Notes under the pieces: model-generated
Database searches by the model: none
Told to the model about the DNA's origin: nothing
Seen by the model: the letters and a program-made list of their open reading frames with translations, nothing else
Position numbers and translations under genes: made by a program
Part shown: piece by piece, positions 58,159 through 64,000 of the stretch
How the letters are laid out: every line of letters begins with the position of its first letter
Position numbering within the stretch: position 1 is the stretch's first letter
From: Xanthomonas sp. 3793
Lineage (GTDB): Bacteria; Pseudomonadota; Gammaproteobacteria; Xanthomonadales; Xanthomonadaceae
DNA: 64,000 nt
Direction: 5' to 3'
NCBI RefSeq assembly: GCF_024806835.1
Contig: NZ_JANTYU010000001.1
Location: 930,001-994,000, forward strand

Positions 58159-59607
58159 TTAGCCGATCGGCAAGCGCAGGGTCGCAATCGCACCGCCACC
58201 GTCGCGATTGCCCAGCGCCGCATCGCCGCCGTGCAGGCGCGCCACCTCGCGCACGAAGGGCAAGCCGAGGCCGGAACTGCGTTGCCCGGTCTGTGGGCGC
58301 GCCAGCGAGTAAAAGCGTTCGAAGACGCGTTCGATGGCGTAATCGGGCACACCACTGCCCCTGTCTTCGACCGACAGCCGCCATTGCCCTGCGTCCATCT
58401 GCGCACGCAGCAGCACGCTGCTGCCCTGGGGCGAAAACGCAATTGCATTTTCCAGCAGATTGATCAACGCCTGACGCAGTAGAAACCCGTCGCCGGATAT
58501 GTACTGCTCGCCGGCCGAATCGGGCAGCGCGGCAACCTGCAGTTGCACGCCCGCCGCGGTGGCGCGCGGCGCCACTGCCTCCGACGCCGCCTGCAGCACG
58601 CCGGCCACGGCAATGCGCTCGCGCGTCTGCAGCCAGCCGTGCTGTTCCACCTCGGCCAGCGCGAGCAGCTTGTCGATGGTTTCGGTCAGCCGTTGTTCCT
58701 GCGCGCGAATGCTGGCAACAAAATGCTGGCGATCGGCTTCCGGCAACGGTTCGGTCAACAGCTCCGATGCGCCACGGATCGCCGCCAGCGGGCTTTTCAT
58801 TTCATGCGTCAGCGACTGCACGTAATGCTCGACGTAGGCCTTGCCTTCCAGCTTGCGGCGCATGGTTTCCAGCGCCTGACCGAGGTCGCCGATTTCATCG
58901 CCGCGCGGTTTGGGCGGCGGCACCGGGATGCCGGCGCTCACGGCCTGCGCATAGCGGTTGAGCCGGCCGATGCCGCGCATCAACCACCACGTCATCAGGA
59001 CGCCGATCAATGCAGAAATGCCGATCAGCCAGGCACCGCGCTGCAGGATGTTGCGTTGGCTGGCCTCGATGAACGGGTCGATGCTCCGATTGGGCTGGGC
59101 GAGCGTCAGCACGCCGATCAACTTGCCGGGCTGGTCGGGCGCGTAGATCGGGGCAGCCACATGCATCACCGTTGCGGCCGGATCGCCATCGAGTTCCGGG
59201 CTGGAACGCGCGCCGTATTCCCCACGCAAGGTGCGGTAGACATCGTTCCAGCGCGAGTTGTCGCGGCCCACGTCGCGGCCCAGCGAATCGAAGACCACCA
59301 CGCCGCGCGCGTCGGTCACGGTGACGCGGTAATCCACATGGTTCTTGCGGAAGCGCCACACCCAGGCCTTGGGGTCGCGCTGCTGCGCCTGCGCCAGGTT
59401 GCGCGCAAAACGGCCGTCGACGATGTGCCCTGCGGCCAGGTCGCTGCTGGCCATTTCCGCCAGCACGTTGGCCGCATCCACCAACGTCGATTCCATCGCC
59501 TGGCGCACGCCCGGTTTGACCTCGTTGACGAACACCCGCATCACGAAGAACGCGGCCAGGCCCACGATCAGGAAAAACCCCAGAAACAGCTTGAGACCTA
59601 GCCGCAT
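58159..59607 (-). CDS. creC: Sensor histidine kinase CreC
   Basis: A 482-residue membrane kinase. Two helices (about 5-25 and 195-215) flank a periplasmic sensor, then a HAMP linker (LNRYAQAVSAGIPVPPPKP), the phospho-acceptor H-box SLTHEMKSPLAAIRGASELL, an N-box LINLLENAIAFSP and G-boxes (DRGSGVPDYAIERVFERF, SGLGLPFVREVARLHGG). Gene order with creB and presence of creD identify it. It starts 49 bp after creB. Confidence 0.93.
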   Translation of the reverse strand: MRLGLKLFLGFFLIVGLAAFFVMRVFVNEVKPGVRQAMESTLVDAANVLAEMASSDLAAGHIVDGRFARNLAQAQQRDPKAWVWRFRKNHVDYRVTVTDARGVVVFDSLGRDVGRDNSRWNDVYRTLRGEYGARSSPELDGDPAATVMHVAAPIYAPDQPGKLIGVLTLAQPNRSIDPFIEASQRNILQRGAWLIGISALIGVLMTWWLMRGIGRLNRYAQAVSAGIPVPPPKPRGDEIGDLGQALETMRRKLEGKAYVEHYVQSLTHEMKSPLAAIRGASELLTEPLPEADRQHFVASIRAQEQRLTETIDKLLALAEVEQHGWLQTRERIAVAGVLQAASEAVAPRATAAGVQLQVAALPDSAGEQYISGDGFLLRQALINLLENAIAFSPQGSSVLLRAQMDAGQWRLSVEDRGSGVPDYAIERVFERFYSLARPQTGQRSSGLGLPFVREVARLHGGDAALGNRDGGGAIATLRLPIG

Positions 59608-59656
59608 GTCAGCGCGCCGCTCCGCTCAACCCAGCATGCGCAGACCGGCCCATCGC

Positions 59657-60349
59657 CTACAGCTCCAGTGCGTAGCCAAGGCCACGGTGGGTGCGGATCG
59701 GGTCGGCCGGCACGCCGGCCAGGCGCAGCTTGCCGCGCAGCGTCTTGATATGGGTATCGACGGTGCGATCGGCGCTGTCGGCGCTGGCATCCCAGCCGCG
59801 ATCCATCAACTGCGCCCGGCTCAGGATCGCACCGGGCCGTTGCAGCAACGCGGCCAGCAGCGCGTATTCGTAACGGGTCAGCGGCAACAAGGCATCGCCA
59901 TAGCGGATGCGGCTGCCTTCGCGGTCGATCGCGAACGCGCCATGCGGCTGCCAGCCCGGCTCGGCCACTGCCGCCACGCTGCGGCGGCGCAGGCGTGCGC
60001 GCACCCGCGCCACCAGCTCGCGCGGGGAGAACGGTTTGGCCATGTAGTCGTCGGCGCCCAGTTCCAGCCCGAGCACGCGGTCGATCTCGTCGTTGCGCGC
60101 GGTCAGGAAGATCACCGGCACCTCGCTGAAACTGCGCAGGGTGCGGCAGACCTCGAAGCCGTTGATGTCCGGCAGGCCGACATCCAGCACCACCAGATCG
60201 GCCGGGTCGGCACGCAGCCGCGCCAGTGCCTCGCGGCCCAGCAGGCAGTGCTCGGCCGCATAGCCTTCGCTGCGTAACGCGTAGAGCACGGTATCGGCGA
60301 TGGCGGCTTCGTCTTCGACGACGAGCACGCGGACGGAAGTGTCGGACAT
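59657..60349 (-). CDS. creB: Response regulator CreB
   Basis: A 230-residue OmpR/PhoB-type regulator. Receiver with VVEDEAAIA, phospho-acceptor Asp in VVLDVGLPDING, the Thr/Lys switch (FLTAR, MAKPFSPREL), then a C-terminal winged helix ending HIKTLRGKLRL and HRGLGYALEL. ATG 60349 is chosen; an in-frame ATG 12 bp upstream is possible. Expected to bind the cre-tag at 56727. Confidence 0.94.
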   Translation of the reverse strand: MSDTSVRVLVVEDEAAIADTVLYALRSEGYAAEHCLLGREALARLRADPADLVVLDVGLPDINGFEVCRTLRSFSEVPVIFLTARNDEIDRVLGLELGADDYMAKPFSPRELVARVRARLRRRSVAAVAEPGWQPHGAFAIDREGSRIRYGDALLPLTRYEYALLAALLQRPGAILSRAQLMDRGWDASADSADRTVDTHIKTLRGKLRLAGVPADPIRTHRGLGYALEL

Positions 60350-60551
60350 GGCGCGCAGCATAGCCGCATGCCGGTGCGGCCAATAGCGCGCGTGCGGCCA
60401 GGCCGTAGAAGCCCCCAGGCCTTGGCGAAAGCTGGCCGGGGCGCCGCCGCCATCCTGGCGTGCCGCCCTCACGGCCATGCCGCCGGCACATCCCGCCACG
60501 CCGCATACCAGCGCGCAGCGCAAAGGGCCGCGCACGCTCTACACTTCCCGG

Positions 60552-61460
60552 ATGAACTATCGCCACGCCTTCCATGCCGGCAACCATGCCGACGTGCTCA
60601 AGCACATCGCCTTGCTGGCGCTGATCGACACCCTCAAGCGCAAGGACACGCCGTTCTTCGTGCTCGACACCCACGCCGGGCGCGGCCGCTACCAACTCGG
60701 CGGCGAAGAAAGCCGCAAGACCAACGAGGCCGATGATGGCGTGATGCGACTGATGGCCGAATCCACCTTGCCTGAAGTGGTCGAACGCTACCTGCGCGCC
60801 GTGCAGGCCGACAACCAGAGCGTTGCCCGCCCCGCCACGCCCGGACAGAAGCCGGCGCGCCCCACGGCCGGCATCCAGCTCAATCATTACCCCGGCTCGC
60901 CGCTGCTGGCCGCCCAGGCCCTGCGCGAACAGGACCGCATGGCGTTCTGCGAGTTGCAGCCGGACGAGGCTCAGGCGCTCAAGGGCCTGTTCGCCAAGGA
61001 CAGCCGCGTGCGCGTGCATGCCGGCGATGGCTATGCCGCCATCCGCGCGTTTTTGCCGCCGCGTGCCGGCGACGCCAGGATCGGCCGTGGGCTGGTGCTG
61101 ATCGACCCGCCCTACGAGTCGCAGGACGCCGAGTACCAGCAGATCATCCACAGCGTGCGCGAGGCACTGGCGCGCTGGCCGCAGGCGATCTGCATGGTCT
61201 GGTACCCGATCAAGCTGCGCCGCAGCCTGCAGCCGTTCATGCGCAAGGCCGCCACGCTGCCGGCCAAGTCGGTGCTGGTGGCCGAGCTGCAGGTACGCCC
61301 GGACGACTCGCCGCTGCGCCTGACCGGCAGCGGGCTGTTGATCGTCAACGCGCCCTGGCAGTTCGACCAGGTGCTGGCGCCGGCCTTGCCGGTGCTGAAG
61401 AAGCACCTGGGCGAACCCGGCGCCTCGACCCGGCTGGAGTGGCTGCGGCAGGACGCCTGA
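60552..61460 (+). CDS. rlmJ: 23S rRNA (adenine2030-N6)-methyltransferase RlmJ
   Basis: A 302-residue methyltransferase. The family start MNYRHAFHAGNHADVLKHI, SAM-binding DTHAGRGRY and catalytic motif IDPPYE are all present; GPGLLIVNAPW-type sequence (GSGLLIVNAPWQFD) closes the fold. Compared with the E. coli enzyme there is an extra Pro/Ala/Lys loop (about residues 93-108). Divergent from creB. Confidence 0.94.
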   Translation: MNYRHAFHAGNHADVLKHIALLALIDTLKRKDTPFFVLDTHAGRGRYQLGGEESRKTNEADDGVMRLMAESTLPEVVERYLRAVQADNQSVARPATPGQKPARPTAGIQLNHYPGSPLLAAQALREQDRMAFCELQPDEAQALKGLFAKDSRVRVHAGDGYAAIRAFLPPRAGDARIGRGLVLIDPPYESQDAEYQQIIHSVREALARWPQAICMVWYPIKLRRSLQPFMRKAATLPAKSVLVAELQVRPDDSPLRLTGSGLLIVNAPWQFDQVLAPALPVLKKHLGEPGASTRLEWLRQDA

Positions 61461-61843
61461 TCCGCCGCCGGCCGTCGCCGTGGCCGTGGCGGCCAGGTAG
61501 CGGGACGGCATGCGCCGGCAGGCCGCTGACTGTCACCACGCCAGGCCCCTGGTGCCGACTCGCGGCATGCGCTGCATGCCAGCGCGGGCTGTTCCGGACT
61601 GACTGCCCGGCCGCCGGGATGGCGCGCAGAATCGCCGGTTGCCGCGTCGCCGCCCGGACGTGGATTGACCGCACCGGGCCAGCGCCTGTCCCGACACTCT
61701 CACGACTGGCTCACGGCTCGGCTCGTTACAGTTGCGTGGGAAGCACTGCCACCCCCTGTTGGCCCTCTGCGGCGCACCGGATTCATTCACGGTTGCGCGC
61801 CGGGCTGGTGCCAGAATCTTCCGATCTTTAAGGAACACCGGTC
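61461..61843 (+). other. Intergenic region without a supported gene
   Basis: 383 bp between rlmJ and the GNAT gene. I see a GC-rich inverted repeat just after rlmJ (GGCCGTCGCCGTGGCCGTGGC) and the AAGGAACA ribosome binding site of the next gene, but no gene. Confidence 0.5.
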
Positions 61844-62386
61844 ATGGCCATTCGCAATCGCATGCCCCCCTGGCATGAAAACTTCAGCCTGCCCAATGGC
61901 CGCACCCTTCTGCTCCGCCCGATCCGTCCCGAGGACGGCCCGCCGCTGCAGGGGGCTTTCAGCCTGCTGGGACCGGAGGAAATCCGCGCGCGCTTCGTGC
62001 GCTCCTCCGCCGAAATCACCCCGGAGATGGTGCAGCGCCTGACCCATCCCAATCCCAAGACCGAGATCGTGCTGGTCGCCGCCGAGCAGTTGCCCCCGGG
62101 CGAAGCCCTGGTGGGCGCAGTGGCGCGTGCGGCGCTGGTGCCCGGCACCCGCCAGGCCGAATACACCATCCTGGTCAGCAGCTTCGTCGCCGGCCAGGGC
62201 CTGGGCCGGCAGTTGATGCGCAAGCTGGTGAAGTGGGCGCGCCGCAAGTATCTGGACTGCCTGTTCGGCGACGTGCTGCAAAGCAACGTGCCGATGCTGC
62301 AGCTGGCCGAATCGCTGGGCTTCAAGCCGCAGGCGCATCCGGATTCGCCGGAGCTGGTGCGCATGGTGCTCGAGCTGGATGCCTGA
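61844..62386 (+). CDS. GNAT family acetyltransferase
   Basis: A 180-residue protein. NGRTLLLRPIRPEDGPPLQ at the start is seen in the Pat-like and YfiQ-related single-domain acetyltransferases; the CoA loop is FVAGQGLGRQLMRKLVKWARRK. TLLLRPIRPEDG followed by LLGPEEIRARFVRSS is typical of protein lysine acetyltransferase-like domains. AAGGAACA precedes the ATG. Substrate unknown. Confidence 0.88.
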   Translation: MAIRNRMPPWHENFSLPNGRTLLLRPIRPEDGPPLQGAFSLLGPEEIRARFVRSSAEITPEMVQRLTHPNPKTEIVLVAAEQLPPGEALVGAVARAALVPGTRQAEYTILVSSFVAGQGLGRQLMRKLVKWARRKYLDCLFGDVLQSNVPMLQLAESLGFKPQAHPDSPELVRMVLELDA

Positions 62387-62392
62387 GGGGCT

Positions 62393-62420
62393 GGGATTGG
62401 GGATTCGGGATTTGGGATTC
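62393..62420. repeat. Four tandem GGGATTN heptamers
   Basis: GGGATTG, GGGATTC, GGGATTT and GGGATTC in a row, just after the GNAT stop codon. Such GGGATTC-like runs are a common simple intergenic repeat in xanthomonads, to my knowledge. Confidence 0.8.
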
Positions 62421-62632
62421 GTGAAGCGGCTTGGAGCGGTTGATCTGCGGCTTGGCTGCCGGGCCCTTGCCCGCCACCATCGCAGGACACGCCGTGAATC
62501 CGTCCATGGAGGCTCTTACGCGACGGTGGGCGGGCAAGGACCCGTCGAGATGGTCGGTGTGCCTAATTTAAGAGCAAGGCATGACATGCGCTGGTTGGAT
62601 CCGTGTGCGTCGACCGGCTTCCCACCACCTTC

Positions 62633-62712
62633 CCACCGCAAGCCGAGCAACAGACAGGCTTTTTAACGCGCAACCTGAAAACGTCCCGCCTGCCACCGCA
62701 GGCCGAACAACA
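62633..62712. repeat. Two 20-bp direct repeats 60 bp apart
   Basis: CCACCGCAAGCCGAGCAACA (62633-62652) and CCACCGCAGGCCGAACAACA (62693-62712) match at 18 of 20 bases. They lie within the 670-bp gene-free stretch 62387-63056, just before the inverted-repeat element. Confidence 0.6.
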
Positions 62713-62748
62713 CGCCTTCAAGAAAGCCGCCGACCAACTGTCTGGTGC

Positions 62749-62847
62749 GGTGCCCTCGCCGCTTGCGGGACCGTGTGGCGGCATGGATGCCGCCACCGAG
62801 CCTACAGGGACGTAATTGCGGCGTGTCCCGCAAGCGGTGAGGGCACC
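62749..62847. repeat. Nested inverted-repeat element, 99 bp
   Basis: Outer 23-bp arms (62749-62771 and 62825-62847; GGTGCCCTC.CCGCTTGCGG) differ at one base. Inside the first half is a perfect 10-bp inner hairpin GTGGCGGCAT/ATGCCGCCAC. The whole looks like a miniature, non-coding mobile or REP-like element. No target duplication was detected with confidence. Confidence 0.7.
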
Positions 62848-63056
62848 GCGCTCTCGACCGACCGGGATTTTGACTAGGCTTTCGACTGCGCTCCCGCCTG
62901 CATCTGGTCCAACCGGTTGCTTGCCAGGGGTGCCCGCTACAAGCAGGTCGATGCGTAAGGCAGGGCTCTGTGGCGCGCTTGCGCGCAGGCGGCCGGGGCC
63001 GGGTTTCACGCCGGATGGACCGGCCGCAGCGGCCGCTCTGATAAAATCGCCGGCTG

Positions 63057-64000
63057 ATGCCGTCGCCAACCACTTTCCCCTCTCCGCCGCTGCCCAAGTC
63101 CGGCCAGCTCCGCGCCTATTGGCGCGCTCCGTCTTCGCCGACTGCGCTGGCCTGGTCGATCGCGCGGGCCGCCGAGGCGCATACCGGTCCGCTGCTGGTG
63201 ATCGCACGCGACAACCAGAGCGCGCATCAGATCGAGGCGGATCTGCATGCCTTGCTCGGCGAGCATGCGACGCTGCCGGTGGTTCCGTTCCCCGATTGGG
63301 AGACCCTGCCCTACGACCAGTTCAGCCCGCACCCGAAAATCATCAGCCAGCGCCTGGCCGCCCTGCACCGCCTGCCCGGCCTGACCCGTGGCGTGGTGAT
63401 CGTGCCGGTGCAGACGCTGATGCAGCAGCTGGCACCGCTGAGCTACATCGTCGGCGGCAGTTTCGATCTGAAGGTCGGGCAGCGGCTGGATCTGGATGCA
63501 GAAAAACGCCGACTGGAAAGCGCCGGTTACCGCAACGTGCCGCAGGTAATGGACCCGGGCGATTTTGCCGTGCGTGGCGGTTTGCTCGATGTGTTTCCGA
63601 TGGGCGAATCCACGCCGTTGCGGGTGGAGCTGCTGGACGAGGATATCGACTCGATCCGCGTCTTCGACCCCGAATCGCAGCGCTCGCTGGACAAAGTCGA
63701 TGCCGTCAAACTGCTGCCCGGCCGCGAAGTGCCGATGGACGATGCCAGCATCGAGCGGGTGCTGGCCTGCCTGCGCGAACGTTTCGACGTGGATACCCGC
63801 CGCAGCGCGCTGTATCAGGATCTGAAATCAGGCCTGGCGCCGTCGGGCGTCGAGTATTACCTGCCGATGTTCTTCAGCAAGACCGCCACCTTGTTCGATT
63901 ATCTGGACAAGCGCGTATTGCCGCTGGTCGCCACTGGCGTGTCCAATGCAGCCGATGCGTTCTGGGCGCAGGCGCAGAATCGCTACGAGCAGCGCCGCCA
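63057..64000 (+). CDS. mfd: Transcription-repair coupling factor Mfd, N-terminal part
   Basis: About 314 residues are visible before the window ends. The UvrB-like N-terminal domain is clear: PLLVIARDNQSAHQIEADL, VVPFPDWETLPYDQFSPHP, SQRLAALHRL, then VPQVMDPGDFAVRGGLLDVFPMG and ESTPLRVELLDEDIDSIRVFDPESQRS. Mfd removes stalled RNA polymerase and recruits UvrA; the helicase part lies beyond the window. ATG 63057 follows a GATAAAAT -10-like sequence. Confidence 0.93.
   Translation, partial: MPSPTTFPSPPLPKSGQLRAYWRAPSSPTALAWSIARAAEAHTGPLLVIARDNQSAHQIEADLHALLGEHATLPVVPFPDWETLPYDQFSPHPKIISQRLAALHRLPGLTRGVVIVPVQTLMQQLAPLSYIVGGSFDLKVGQRLDLDAEKRRLESAGYRNVPQVMDPGDFAVRGGLLDVFPMGESTPLRVELLDEDIDSIRVFDPESQRSLDKVDAVKLLPGREVPMDDASIERVLACLRERFDVDTRRSALYQDLKSGLAPSGVEYYLPMFFSKTATLFDYLDKRVLPLVATGVSNAADAFWAQAQNRYEQRR

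Overview
The window is about 64 kb of GC-rich chromosome with tightly packed genes. Gene content points to a Xanthomonas species: a phosphodiesterase matching the crystallised Xanthomonas NPP, several TonB-dependent receptors, a THX-like ribosomal protein, GTAG-type REP palindromes and a creBCD cluster. The species cannot be fixed from sequence alone. No phage, insertion sequence, CRISPR array, rRNA or ordinary tRNA gene was seen.

Layout. 1-8000: the 3'-truncated DEAD-box helicase gene deaD, an ECF sigma factor with a small membrane protein, an S4 RNA-binding protein, small envelope proteins and a gene broken by a frameshift. 8100-13300: alkylation repair (Ada-AlkA fusion plus Ogt), the NPP phosphodiesterase, a ClC antiporter and THX. 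13500-21100: a MerC-like membrane protein divergent from a ZnuD-like receptor with Zur-box-like operators between them, then marR-MFS and a second TonB receptor. 22000-26900: two tandem copies of a module made of an S8 protease with a P domain and a small secreted partner. 27000-36300: aldo/keto reductases, an MFS pump, LysR/AraC/TetR regulators, a cupin protein and a 145-bp tandem REP array that repeats the end of a LysR gene. 35600-42900: an RND efflux operon with a TetR gene at each end.

43000-49700 is the most interesting part: an RNA-repair locus. RtcR (sigma-54 activator with a CARF-like sensor) is divergent from rsr (Ro60 orthologue), followed on the same strand by a structured noncoding stretch and then rtcB (RNA ligase) and rtcA (RNA cyclase). 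A perfect sigma-54 promoter precedes rsr. The noncoding stretch holds four tandem Y-RNA-like modules. Two carry a permuted tRNA mimic (T-arm, closed acceptor-like hairpin, D-arm). Two keep the T-arm but have lost the D-arm.

49800-64000: gltX-zur (linking back to the Zur-type sites at 14 kb), a DUF3616 protein, a C-N hydrolase, a GNAT protein, the creD/creBC carbon-source-responsive cluster with a cre-tag-like site and an embedded papain-like protease gene, rlmJ, another GNAT protein, a repeat-rich gap and the 5' part of mfd.
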